Below, in pieces: positions 39,385 to 50,500 of a stretch of DNA of 64,000 nucleotides. The notes under the pieces are model-generated. The model made no database searches. It was not told where the DNA came from and was given only the letters and a program-made list of their open reading frames with translations. This DNA is from Pipra filicauda (Eukaryota > Chordata > Aves > Passeriformes > Pipridae): contig NW_024104418.1 of NCBI RefSeq assembly GCF_003945595.2, positions 240,193-304,192 on the forward strand, read 5' to 3'. Position 1 is the stretch's first letter; each line of letters opens with the position of its first letter. The position numbers and the translations under genes were made by a program.

Positions 39385-40400
39385 TATAACGTTTGGTTAA
39401 TGACTGAGAGCTCATAGGTAATAATGGAAACAAAGGACAACATGATTTTTTGTAAGAAAAATCCTTTAATTCCAGAAGAGTTTGTGAGCAAAGAGCATTA
39501 TGAATGAAACAGAAAAAAAATATGTTTTGTGGGCAGATTAATCCTCCAGCAGCATTACTGCTGATGCATTTAGTTACTGGAATTGATTATTGACTGGAAT
39601 ATCAAAATAAATAGAACATTCATGTACTGGGCTATTAATATTTGTAATTCTATGAAATAAGGCACATCACTCAAATGTTTTTTTTTTTTTCTTTATTTTC
39701 TTTTAAAGAACAATTCTTATTGCTAAACAACTTCAAAAGGGTAGTGGAGAACTGTTAAGACCATTCGGATCCTCATAAGATCTTCAGTGCTGCTTAGAAG
39801 AGAAACTAGTCATGGCTATATTTGAGTGTATTATTATAGATATATCTATTAAATTTATTGCATTATATAACTATAACTATAATTATTAGAGATAACAATG
39901 TACTTCTAAAATACCTAAAAATCAATAAAATAGTATGTTATAGATCTATATCTAATTGGAATAAAATATTATATAATAATAATTATAATAATATAACTAC
40001 ATATATATTATAATATTATAATGTAATACCAATTGTAATTATATACATTATATATTATATATTATATATTATATATATGTATATATTATATATTATATAT
40101 ACATTATATATTATATTATATATTATATATATGTATATGTTATATACATTATATACATATGTCTAATTGCAATGTAATAGAATAATGTAATAGAATGCTA
40201 TGATATAATAATATAATAATTATATAGATTAAGAATTATTATAACTATTATACTATCTTCTATCTATCATTTTAGTGGAAGATGGAGATCTGTTTGACAG
40301 GTTCCTATTCTCGTCCACTGGATGAGCAGTACAGGGAGACGAGATGCCTGTCAACAGCTGTGTCAAGGTCATGTCTTTTTCTGATTAGCAGGACCACGGA
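39385..40400. other. AT-rich flank left of the GC island
   Basis: Includes a T13 run at 39678-39690. On the minus strand an AATAAA (39697-39692) is followed almost at once by this A run. It is a possible poly(A) site or tail for the 863-codon ORF, about 820 bases past its stop, or simply low complexity. Confidence 0.4.
39836..40250. repeat. AT-rich microsatellite tract
   Basis: About 400 bases made almost only of A and T, with an imperfect tatatta/tatatatg repeat densest at 40040-40145. It directly precedes the GC-rich island that holds the 863-codon frame. Confidence 0.9.
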
Positions 40401-40520
40401 ATGGAGTGTCTTCTCCTTGTCCTCATTACTGACAAGCTTCCGAGACACCGCGAGCTTGTAGGCACTGAGGTGAGGATCGGTCACTTCAGATTAGATGTCT
40501 CAAGCAAAGGTGTGAGGATC

Positions 40521-43112
40521 CTAGTGGAGGCCAGGCCTGGCGCTGGCAGTGGGGCTCTGATCCCGTGGCGGTGCCGCCCTGCGGGGCCAGCGGAACAGCC
40601 TGCGCAGGGCCCGGAGCGCCCGCCTGAAGCGGGAGGGCCATCGCTGGGGGAGAGGTGGCTGCTGGCTGGGGGCACGGGCTTCCATCTGCCCGGGCAAGGC
40701 GTGCCCTGGCACCTGGCTGTGAGGGCCAAATGCCGGTGCCTGCTGAGGGGCGGGCACAGGGAGCGTCTCTTGAGGAGTACTTGGCTCTCTGTCACCTTCC
40801 CCTTGGGACAAGTCTTGGGCTGTGTAGACTGGTCCCCCCAGTGTCCCCACCCAGTGCTCACTGAGGGCGTGGTCCTGCAGCAAGCTGGGCAGGGGGCTGG
40901 GTGGGCAGCAGGGGCTGTGTGGGGCAGCTGCCTGGCTCTCTGTCCCTGCAGCTGCCACCTGCTCAGCAAAGACAGGAGAAGCTGCTGCCATTGCTGCAGG
41001 TTGTGCCTCGGGAGCAAGAGGAGCAGGGTGCTGCTCTTCCTCAGGAGCTCTGGCCAGCTCAGCACGTGCTGGCTCAGAGTCCATGGGAGCAGCTGTGGCA
41101 GGAGATGTGCTGGGCAGGTCACCAGCTGCTTCTCCTGCTGCCTCTGTGCCCATATTTCTGGGAGAGCTGGGCACCCCCAGGGGAGAAGTGTGAGGGTCCT
41201 GGTCGTTCACCAGACCCAAGGGGTCCTCCCAGATGTTTTGGCTAACATCATCTTCCCCTTGTGACAGCTCTTCCTTCTTGACATCTTCTTCTTGGGACAT
41301 TTCTTGATCACTGTTGTCTTCTCCTTGGGAGAGCTCTTCATCACTGCTTTCCTCCCATTTGGACAGCTCTTGCCCACTGCTTTCTTCTGTGAACAGGTCT
41401 TCCTCACTCTCATCTTCTTGGGACACCTCTTTCACCTTGCTGTCTTCTCTTTGGGAGAGCTCCTTATCATGACCATCTTCCCCTTGGCTCAGCTTTTGGT
41501 GTCCATCATCTTTCTGCTGTTTCTCCTCCTCAGCCAAGGCCCCACGATTTTTTGGAAAAGTTGTTTCCAGCCACTTCAGCACCCTCTCATTATATGAGAT
41601 TTCCCCTAAAAGCTGGAGACTGGCTTTCCTGAGTGGAAGCACTCTGCACTCTGCAGGGGCCTGACGCCTGATCTTCTGCTGCTGCAGAGGCTCCGTCATG
41701 GGCACAATGGTCTGATCCTTCCCAGTTTTGTGTTGCCCTGGCAGAGGTGTGCTGGGGAGGGTGCGTTTCACGTTGACCCTCGGCAGTGCTGGGTCTCGCT
41801 CTGACCGTTTGCTCTGGTGCTGTGTCCCTGCTTCCCTGCCCTGGGAAGCAGATGCAGGCATGGGGAGTGCCCGGTTCTTTTGTGCTGCCGGCTGCTGGCT
41901 GGGCCTCTGTCTCCCAGGGTGTCTCTTAGGGGAGATGTCAGGCCTAGGGAACCGTCTGCCGGACTTCACAGCTGGCTTCAGGGTTATGGAGTGGCCTACC
42001 ACAATCATTGTCTTCATGTCCTGGGAAGGTTCTGTCTTGGGTATGATGGTCAGGTCCTTCCCACTCTTGTCATGCACTGGCTCAGATGTGCTGGTGAGGG
42101 TGCATTTCATGTGCACCCTGGACAGTGCTGGGCCCTGGTCTGACATGTGTCTCTGGTGCCATGTCCCTGCATCCTTGCCCAGGGAAGCTGACACAGGCAT
42201 GTTGAGTGCCTGGTCCTGTTGTGCTGCCAGTTTCTGGCTGGGTGTGTTGCTCCCAGGGTGGCTCTTACAGGAGATGTCTGGCACAGGGACACGGCTCCTG
42301 GGCTTCACAGCTCCATCCTGGGCTTTGGGATGGGATGGAGCAGCCCTTGAGCTCTGACCACTTGTGGCTGTGTCCCGCTCAGCGCGGGTGCCCCGAGCAG
42401 TAGGGACAGGGGGGAGGTGGCTGCTGCTGGCCGTGGGGATGGTCACTGTCCTGTGCTTGGCAGCAGCAGCCGAGGCTGCTGGTGGCAGAGGAGGCAGTTT
42501 GCAGGTGGCCCTGGTAGCTTGTGTGTGCCGTGGTGCCGCCACCTGGATTGATGGCAGAGGGACTGTCTTCTCCTGTGTCACCCGGGTACGGGGCAGTGAC
42601 GGCACTGGTGTCTTTGTCAGCAAGTGAGGCTGAAGGGGGATCTTGCCTGACTGCACCCTTTGCCCCAGCCTCCTGCTTGGGCCTCTTGCCCGCCTGCCAT
42701 CAGGTGCTACGGTTGGGAAGATCTTTGGTCCCATTTTCCCCTGTCTACCTGTGCGTGTCCGACGGCTGGTGTTGTCCTGTGGGATATCTGGGCAGGGCAG
42801 CCGTGGCAGCCTTTCCCCACGGAGGAGCAAGGCCTGGCTCTGGCTGCCCTTTGTCACTACCTGAGGCATCCTTTGGATCACCTGTGGGGAAAAGGAGGCA
42901 CGGGGTGGATGTGGCTGCCTTGGCACAACTGTGAGACTGGCCTTGGCAGCCGGGGAGCTCCGTGAAGGCCTGGTCCCATCTGGGCCTTTCAGTGCTCCCC
43001 CATCCCTCTCCGGGCGCCTCCTGGTTATGGTTGGCAGCCCCTTGTGGGGCTGAGGGTCGGCGTTGGCTTTCTTCTTCATGGGCATCTCTGTTGTTCTCCT
43101 CGGCAGAGGCAT
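40521..43112 (-). CDS. Long orphan ORF: disordered, repeat-built 863-residue protein of unknown function
   Basis: One open frame of 863 codons runs without interruption through a GC-rich island in an otherwise AT-rich desert. I do not recognise the family. There is no signal peptide or membrane segment. Residues 1-500 are rich in Pro, Ser, Lys and Arg. Residues 270-382 and 383-480 are a tandem duplication with a 113-residue period, each copy holding a PDIS motif and a T-I-[IV]-P-x-TEP motif. Residues 500-522 form a short ordered-looking stretch (KWLETTFP). Residues 541-625 are about eight acidic units of 11 residues of the type SQGEDxxDEEL. Residues 640-820 are Ala/Pro/Glu-rich. Residues 824-848 form an Arg-rich amphipathic helix. 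I took the first Met, but the frame stays open 22 codons further, to a possible splice acceptor at 43179. Frame integrity and internal repeats argue for present or recent coding. Chance openness in GC-rich DNA is the main alternative. Confidence 0.55.
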   Translation of the reverse strand: MPLPRRTTEMPMKKKANADPQPHKGLPTITRRRPERDGGALKGPDGTRPSRSSPAAKASLTVVPRQPHPPRASFSPQVIQRMPQVVTKGSQSQALLLRGERLPRLPCPDIPQDNTSRRTRTGRQGKMGPKIFPTVAPDGRRARGPSRRLGQRVQSGKIPLQPHLLTKTPVPSLPRTRVTQEKTVPLPSIQVAAPRHTQATRATCKLPPLPPAASAAAAKHRTVTIPTASSSHLPPVPTARGTRAERDTATSGQSSRAAPSHPKAQDGAVKPRSRVPVPDISCKSHPGSNTPSQKLAAQQDQALNMPVSASLGKDAGTWHQRHMSDQGPALSRVHMKCTLTSTSEPVHDKSGKDLTIIPKTEPSQDMKTMIVVGHSITLKPAVKSGRRFPRPDISPKRHPGRQRPSQQPAAQKNRALPMPASASQGREAGTQHQSKRSERDPALPRVNVKRTLPSTPLPGQHKTGKDQTIVPMTEPLQQQKIRRQAPAECRVLPLRKASLQLLGEISYNERVLKWLETTFPKNRGALAEEEKQQKDDGHQKLSQGEDGHDKELSQREDSKVKEVSQEDESEEDLFTEESSGQELSKWEESSDEELSQGEDNSDQEMSQEEDVKKEELSQGEDDVSQNIWEDPLGLVNDQDPHTSPLGVPSSPRNMGTEAAGEAAGDLPSTSPATAAPMDSEPARAELARAPEEEQHPAPLAPEAQPAAMAAASPVFAEQVAAAGTESQAAAPHSPCCPPSPLPSLLQDHALSEHWVGTLGGPVYTAQDLSQGEGDREPSTPQETLPVPAPQQAPAFGPHSQVPGHALPGQMEARAPSQQPPLPQRWPSRFRRALRALRRLFRWPRRAAPPRDQSPTASARPGLH
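41240..41495 (-). repeat. 33-bp degenerate minisatellite coding acidic repeats
   Basis: About eight imperfect 33-base units inside the 863-codon ORF, each coding an 11-residue acidic unit with the core SQ-x-ED. One unit has 9 residues and the frame is kept throughout. Confidence 0.8.
41686..42363 (-). repeat. 339-bp tandem duplication inside the 863-codon ORF
   Basis: Two copies (41686-42024 and 42025-42363) align with a constant offset of 339 bases at all three anchors I checked (ttcccac-like block, gtgctggg block, cttcacagct block). The offset is a multiple of three and no indel is needed, so the reading frame is kept through both copies. A 40-base hand alignment (41781-41820 against 42120-42159) shows 11 differences. 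Confidence 0.85.
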
Positions 43113-43376
43113 CCAGGGAACTGGTTCCTGCTGAGAGAGCGGCTCTTCTGGGAGAGGGCACCCCAGGGCTCTGTGCTGCTAAAATCAACATCTGTCAGGG
43201 CAGGGTTCTGTGATGTCACAATGGTCTCTGTGCAGATGTGGCCCCGCAGCACAAAGGGCCCATTGAAAGTGCCTCTGTCACAAAGGGTCACACCCAGCAA
43301 CCTTTGGAATTGTCTGGAAGTGGCTGTGTCCGCAGGGGACAGACCTCGACTTCTAGACTTGTAGCCCTTGTGTGCC

Positions 43377-43726
43377 CAGACTTCTGAGAGGCCTTTGAAA
43401 AAGTCCCACATGACATCCTGATCTCCAGACTTGAGAGCCCTGGGTTTATAGGTTGTGTTCTGCAGTGCATGAAGGGTTGTCCGGATGAATACAGCCAGAG
43501 AGTTGTCGTCAGTGTCTCCATATCCATGTGGAAGCCAGGGATGAATGATGTCCCTCAGAATGATGTCCCTCAGGGCTCTGCCTTGGAGCTGGGGCTTGTT
43601 AATGTCTTTATCAGTGACACAGAGGGTGGGATCAAAGGCACCCTCAGCACTTTCACAGGGGATAGGAAGCTGAGCAGGGCCAGCGCCATCGCCAGGGACC
43701 ATCCTGGCACTGGCAGCAGGGCTTGA
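43377..43726 (+). mobile_element. CR1-like reverse-transcriptase relic
   Basis: From 43391 one plus-strand frame reads AFEKVPHDILISRLE, later SQRVVVSVSISMWKPGM, then DVPQGSALELGLVNVFISD and TLSTFTGDRKLS. These match in order the reverse-transcriptase blocks of jockey/CR1-type LINEs (KAFDKVPHDIL, SQRVVVNG, VPQGSVLGPVLFNIFIND, FADDTKL). The catalytic FADD is FTGD here, so it is inactive. A 15-bp tandem duplication (43544-43558 and 43559-43573) sits just before the PQGS block. The minus-strand frame of 270 codons at 43076-43888 is largely antisense to this relic. Confidence 0.85.
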
Positions 43727-44439
43727 ATCCTCTGGCCATCCTGCCATGCAGGGCCACCAGAACAGCCTCCTCTGGGTCAGCGCCATCAGATATGACAGAG
43801 AGGAGTCGTGATCCCAGTTTCGAAAAGAACTGACCTCACAACACCCTGTTAAAATTATATAATGAGAGTAAAATGCTGCTAATCCCAAGGAAACGCTGAG
43901 CTTTGCTGTGTGGCGATGCTTCCAGCTCTCCCTGGGCTATACTAGAATTTTATGAGCAAGTCAGAGCTTAGCACTTAGGTTGTAGTACATAACATGCAGT
44001 GTAAGTGTAGCCCCTGAGATCATTTCCCATGATCAGGCAGTAACGAGGTCCGGTTGCCACCTCGTACTTTCTCTTACCCTTCTTGGTTCCCTCAGGGCCT
44101 TGCTGAGGAAAGCAGAGGGCCTTTTTTTATGAAGCTCCTGAAATGGCTTCCAAAGCTGGGAGAGGGGAAGGATTCCCTCATCTCTATGTGGTCTTTCTCA
44201 GCTGTGGATGGCATGGGAAGGGCCAGAGGAGAGAGGAGTATTTTAATCTAACCTAAAAATTAATGTTTGGTATCTAAATGAGAAGTGTCTGGTTTTGGCA
44301 GTTTTCATTTCATGTTTTAAATTTGCTTTTGCTTATTGATGTTCTGAGTGAGGAGACAAAACTCTGGCTTTTTTGACATATTAACAAAACTCCAAATTAT
44401 TAAATAAATATGTATAATACATACATGTGTGTTTATAGA
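43727..44439. other. Right flank of the GC island
   Basis: GC content falls back after about 43,850. No gene recognised. Confidence 0.45.
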
Positions 44440-44508
44440 GAATCATTGAATCATAGAATGGCTTGGGTTGGAGGGCACCTTTAAGATTATCTAGTTCACC
44501 ACACTCTC
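44440..44508 (-). mobile_element. CR1 LINE 3' tip
   Basis: Reverse-complement tip: gaatcattgaatcatagaat, ggcttgggttggagggcacc, then a few worn bases. Confidence 0.85.
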
Positions 44509-47500
44509 CTTTATATATTTGTATAAAAACATATGCATTTGAATAAAACAGTTGGAGTATAAAATAACTTTACCTATAAAAGCGTTCTGAGTCAATGTAA
44601 AACAAAACATTGCAATGTTTATTTCCTGCATAGTCAAAAAGTTCCATTTCAATCGCATTAAAATTTCAGCATTTAGGCACTTTTTCAGAATGACATGTGA
44701 GACTATAATCAACTTATTTTCATAGCAAAGAACATCCCACAGAAAGCTTTTTGTTAGTACTAATTTTAAATTCTAATTTTGTTCAGTGAATATGAATTCC
44801 CCTGGAACTATCCATTTGCTGAATATAACATTCAGGGAAATGCTCTCTCTAACGACAGTGACATGTCCCTGCCATGACATTTGAATCCTGGCTTGTAATC
44901 CCTATTCTAAGTGAGACCTGAGCAGCTTCATAAACCTGTCTCATTGTCTTCTACTCAGAGCTCAGTTTAGAATCTAATCAGTTGCCTCTCAAGTCCAATG
45001 GCATATACAAGCACAGCTCAAACAAACCAACCAGACTTGGCATTCAGATGTGATAGGATCCTCCAGATAAATGCATGTGTTTGGAAAATTTACTGGAAAA
45101 CTGAACTCTGAGCGTGGCTGATGTTCAGTGCAGCAGTGCCAAGCTGTGGCAGAGTAGTTGAGAAGTCTGTCAGGCAAGCATGGGAAGTAGGAGACAGTGA
45201 TTTTATGGATGATCATGATTAGATTTATCGGTCACACAGTATATAAATATTGCCAACGCAGTATCTAAACGACAAGTCTACCATCTATGACCGTGGGTTA
45301 CAGTACCATCAGGTCGTGGTCCCTCCGGGTGAGTCATGAGCTTCAGTGGCACCCCCTTGCTTTCCAAACTTCTCAGAGAAGTCTCAGTGAGGCTCAGTCC
45401 ACTTAGTCTCAGATTTGATCAACAATTTATGTCTAAAGTGTTATATAATCAGCTTTGACTAGTAACATACAGCTTTACAGTATTTGACCTTGCAGAATTC
45501 ACAATCGCAAAGCAACAAAGCACTTATGAAGCTACTTTAGGATTTTATCTATATTTGGCCAGATCTTAACACTTTTTATTCACTCACTCAGTGCTTTTTT
45601 ACCAGTCAGCATTCCCTGTCTGGGCTGAACATATCCTGCAGGTGTCCCTGCTAGGGGGAATTCACTCAGAAGCTACCTGAAACCTCAAGAGGCCAGTTGA
45701 CCCAATTGGCTCAGTCTCCAGCATCATTTTGTACACTTTTGCAGGTCAATGTGCACCAAAATCAGTCACAAACATCTCAGCTTCCCCACCTCTGCAATAA
45801 ATTAATTATGTGAGCATCCAGACAGCTCTTCCTGCAATACCCTCCTGGTGTTCTTATCTTAGGACAAACCACATTGTCCACCAGAGAAGGCAGAAAGTGT
45901 GTGGTGGGTGATATGTGGAAGGACTCAAGTGAAGACACAGCTGTCTTTCATTGCTGTCACACAAGCCTCTGTGCTGTTCTAGGGATGGCTTTAAAGCATC
46001 CAAAAAAATGTCCTCCCATGATGTTGCACAAGGCTCACTTTTCTTCCCTTCTAGCATAAAATCTCCAGGCTTCTTGTGCTGCCATGGGTTGGTGTTTCCT
46101 TGACACCAGTACACCTGGCCTTTGGTCAGACTGGAGGTGGCTGAAGGTGACTGCAGGGGTTCAGGTGAGTCTGGAGAAGGGATGGGCATTTCTAGCATAG
46201 GGAACATACTTTCTGCAGTGCAGCAGCTTTACTAGAATGGCTTTGCTCCAGAGTGTTTTGGGAGACATCCCTTTCATGACCTTTTGGTGTGGGCTTACCA
46301 AAAAAGCTGGATAAGGTGCTGGGCACACAGCAGATTTTGTCTTTAGAATGCCCTGGGAATGACAGAGTTGCTCAGTGTCAATGTGGCTTTTCCACTGACA
46401 CCATATTGAGCTGGAAAAATATATGTATAAAAATATACACATGTGCAGAGACGACAGGGATGATTTGGGAGACAGCTGCTGAATGCTTTTAAATCACTCT
46501 CTGAATATGGCATTTTTTTTCCGCCCTGCACATCTCTGTCTTACATTTACTTAAAAAAAAAAAAGGACTATGCCAAAGCTAAAGCTGTGATAAATCCTTA
46601 GAATATGACCACATGGTTAGCCAAGCAAATGAGCACTATGTACAAATACAGTTTGTTCTTCTCCACTGTTTCTATTTCTGTCATATCTTCTGTTGTACTG
46701 TCACATCTTCCACAGATCAGGCAGCACTCAACAAAAAAACCCCAGGAAATTGGTCAGGAACCCTTCTACTCCTGTCCGTAGCACATATTTGTTAACCTTG
46801 TTTCTTCAAAGTATCAGAGGAGCAAATGGTCTCATTTCACTAAAATACTCTTTGTCCTTAAAATTTTAATATTTACCAAACAAGCCCCAGAGCATATTAA
46901 TTCCACATTCAGGCAGCAGTGAATGAGCAGTCTCTTCACTTGAATTTTTTTTCCACCTTTCTTCCTGCAGTAGTGAAAGCAAAGCCCTTGGGGGCACATC
47001 AAAGGCTGGAGGCCTTGAATATTGTCTGTGTGAAGGCTTCTGTGGTTCTGCCACCCATGTGAGGTACTGTCACAACACATACTGTCTTTATTGAAAGAAC
47101 AAGGTCTGGAGTAGTACAAGGCTCCACTTATTTTGGGGTTATGCTGCTTTCTGGTGCTGCTTGGGCAGAAGAGACGGTCTTCCATCCACCTGTGAGGGTT
47201 TCACTCCTCAAGCCAGCTCTTGGAATCCCCTGGGAGGATGTACTCAAGCCTCCAAGATACTTGTTTTGTCCTGACTGGCAGAAAGAGTTAAAGATATATC
47301 TTGCAAAACCATTTTCTGCAGATCTTCTGCTTCTTCAAAAGCCACAAGCTTGCAGTCTGTCACCTGGGCACTGTGTAAATGCAACCTATGGGAAAGATGG
47401 GATTTTATTCCAGCAGCCAAAAGGTTTACATTTTTAACTCCCAACGGTTACTGAGTGTGTGTTATAGAGACCTGAGGCTCACAAGTATTCTTCTGTTCTG

Positions 47501-50500
47501 TGTCTTTTGGAGTGGGTTTCTACTAGAGCCTCTTTTCCTCTTTTTTAAGTGCTATTGATGGTAAATGACATTTCAAAGGATCTATTAAAAATAATTTTAT
47601 TAATATACTTTTATTAAATTATAAGAGCTCTTTGCAGAGTGCCCTTATTTTCAGCTACTTGGCTTGAAATGAAGTGTTCTTCACTGGATTCAATAATGAA
47701 TCACTTTCAGAGATGAGATCAACTGTGGAACACTCATTTTCTTCCCACTCCCATTCCCTGTTTACCTTCTTTCAGAAAATCTAATGTATTTGATTAAGAA
47801 ATACATTTTAACATTTGAAAAATAATTATTGTAACACTTTAATGACCTAATGTGGGTACTTTGCATTCTGTAAAGATGAGATGGAATAGTCCAACTCAAA
47901 TGTACTAAGGGACAATGACACTGGAATAAAGTCCTCTGATGGCAACCAGGGGAAGATCTACTTGAATTAAACAGTACCAATTCACAGGATCATTGTTAAT
48001 TGCCTTTTTTTAAATGGTCATAAAATAAAGCTAGTATTCTGTGGTCTGTCTGTGAGCAGGAAAATTATACAGTAGGAAGATATTTGAATTGTGACAAGGT
48101 CAGATGAAAAATAGAATTAAAAAGATTGCCTTAGTTACTTTCTGATTGAACTCATGAAAGAATGATCAGCAAAGGTGAGCAGAGGTTTACAAGGCCACAA
48201 ACCTTCACATCATGGATGACTGGTGACAGAGGAAGTTAATAAATGACAGTAGAAATTAATTGGTGCTCTTGGCTCCAGGAGCTGCTGGGTCACAGGTATT
48301 TGCAGTCATAGCCCTGTCTTTGCAATCTGCTCTGCTGTTTTAGAACCAACCAGGAGAAATTTGAGCAATCAGTGTCACTTGGGCTTTTTGTGGTTTTTCT
48401 TTTCTGATGGTATTAGATAAGATAAATGACAGTTCCCATTACTTTTAACAGATTTCTGACACGGTGAGTAATTAGAGTTTTGTGGAATAGCACATGCATT
48501 AAAGACATGGAGATATGTGCTCAATTTGGTGCTCTGTGCTGCCCTGAATATTTGTTTAACACGGTCTGGGTTTTATTTTTCTCTCAGGCTGAAGAGGAAG
48601 CGATATGTCATTTTGGCAAGTTTTCAGTATTGATTTATTAGATCGACTAATTCATTTATATTTTAATTTTTGGCTGGTGTGTTTCTCAGAATATAAAACC
48701 AAATTATCCCATCTGTTATTTAAATAACACAAGCTACAGTACTTTATCCTATGTCTCCCTTCAACCAGCCCACAGCATGTGATTTACTGGGAGCCATAAG
48801 ATTCAATTAGAGTCCTCAAGTGACAGAGAATTTCACACAATCCTTACTAAGATGGTCCCATGGCTAATTGAAATAACTGTAAGAAATATTCAGACTTAAC
48901 TGTAGCTCTGAATTTTCCTAGATTTGGTTTCCAGCCATCAAGTCTTGATATGTCTTTGCCAGATAGAAAGATCTGTCTCGATCAACAACCTGTTTTTTAT
49001 GTTGATTTTGGATTGAGTTTGCTGATGTTAAATCAGATTGGTGGCAGCACATCGAGTCCACTAAATGCAGCCTCTAAAATTAATGGATGTTATTTGATGA
49101 AAAAACTGGGAGCTCTTTAGGTTGGCTGTGCTGGACAAATGCAAAGTATTTCTGGGCTAATGTTTTTAAATTGCACAACATGAATTATTCAATGCTGACA
49201 AAATCGCTTGTTGAAGCACTGTAGGATCCATCACCCTGGGCTGTACAACCCTGTTTGAGGACAAATTCAATGATTCTATGAAGGTTGAAGAGTCCAGATA
49301 GAAAACAGACTTAGATCTTACGTACATGTCAGAGACCTTTTGCCTTGGCCCTTGGAGGTTGCTTGGGGACAGCAAAGTATCTAATTCTATCAACTGAAAA
49401 CACCCAAAACTTTAAAGAAAAGAAACAGTTAATATTTTAATAAAATTTGCATCTCTTGCACCATAAACAAAGCTCATAAATGCATATTTAATTAGATAAT
49501 ACACCAGATTTCATTCAATAATACACCAAAATTTCATACCTTTTAAAAGTGGAGGAGTAATGCATCTTGATTTGAATAGCTAAATACCATAATTTTTTGC
49601 AGACATGAAGTTTAAATATGAAGCATGAAGCTATTCAGTTTATGGCACAAAATTTATTATAATTTGTTTTAAAATATTACTATTTATTACCACAAAATTT
49701 ATTTTGTACATTTTAAGATTTTTTTTCTTATAAACTTAGATCACAAATTGGTAGAAGCTACAAGTAGCTCAGAAGCCTGAGAACAAAGACTTTTCCAAGG
49801 CACTTTCCAGAGCACTTAGACCCCAGTTTGCCTATATTTGGTGATATATTTAGGCGTGTTTGCCTAAAATTAGGTGAGATTAATCTGTGCCATGACATCC
49901 AGCAAGTTATTAATGCATAATATAGGATGAGGAAGACAATCCAGATCTCAAATGTAACACCATGGACATCATAGCTGAGGGTAAAATGTCATTTCTTCAT
50001 GATAAATATATTGGATATACTCAACAAATGCGTCTGTATAAAGAAGTTCTTCAGACCACCAATATTTAATATTCAGTGGGTGCCAGCTTAATGACATTCT
50101 CATGCCAACTCCAGCAGATCTGCTTCCTCAAGCCATGCCACTGCAATTAAACCACAGAAGTTTGAAGGCCAGAAGAAAGAGAGACCTTGGGAGATAAACC
50201 AGTGCATTTTCTAGTTTTAAGGCAGGTAGTTCTATTCAAACATTTCCTGAACTCAGGGAAAGAAATGCCTTTTTTCTGCTTGTTTTCTGCACTCTTGGTA
50301 AACCTTTCGGTGTTGCTTGAATGTCTCCCAGGCAAGTTCCAGTTTTAGCAGATGATCAGGTCTCAGACGACTTACAGGAAAATATATATTTAATAGCCTC
50401 ATGTTTGTTTTTTGGTGAACATAAACCCTCTGAAGAAAAGCAGTCACATGGGAGAAAGGGAATTGTTATTGGGAAATAACTATGATATTTATCTCATATT

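Noticed and set aside
39678..39697. Poly(A) tail of a retrocopied gene for the 863-codon ORF
   Set aside because: The AATAAA and A run are only one base apart, where 10-30 are usual, and no target duplication was found. The AT-rich context explains it.
40401..41264. 287-codon plus-strand frame
   Set aside because: Antisense to the C-terminal half of the 863-codon minus-strand frame. It has no repeats or motifs of its own, and GC-rich DNA keeps the shadow frame open.
41728..42357. 209-codon plus-strand frame with repeated Cys/Trp/Leu blocks
   Set aside because: Its repeats are only the antisense of the 339-bp duplication in the minus-strand ORF.
43076..43888. 270-codon minus-strand frame
   Set aside because: Largely antisense to the CR1 reverse-transcriptase relic. 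Its repeated RDIILRDII comes from the 15-bp duplication in that relic. I kept only the possible 5' exon edge of the long ORF as a finding.
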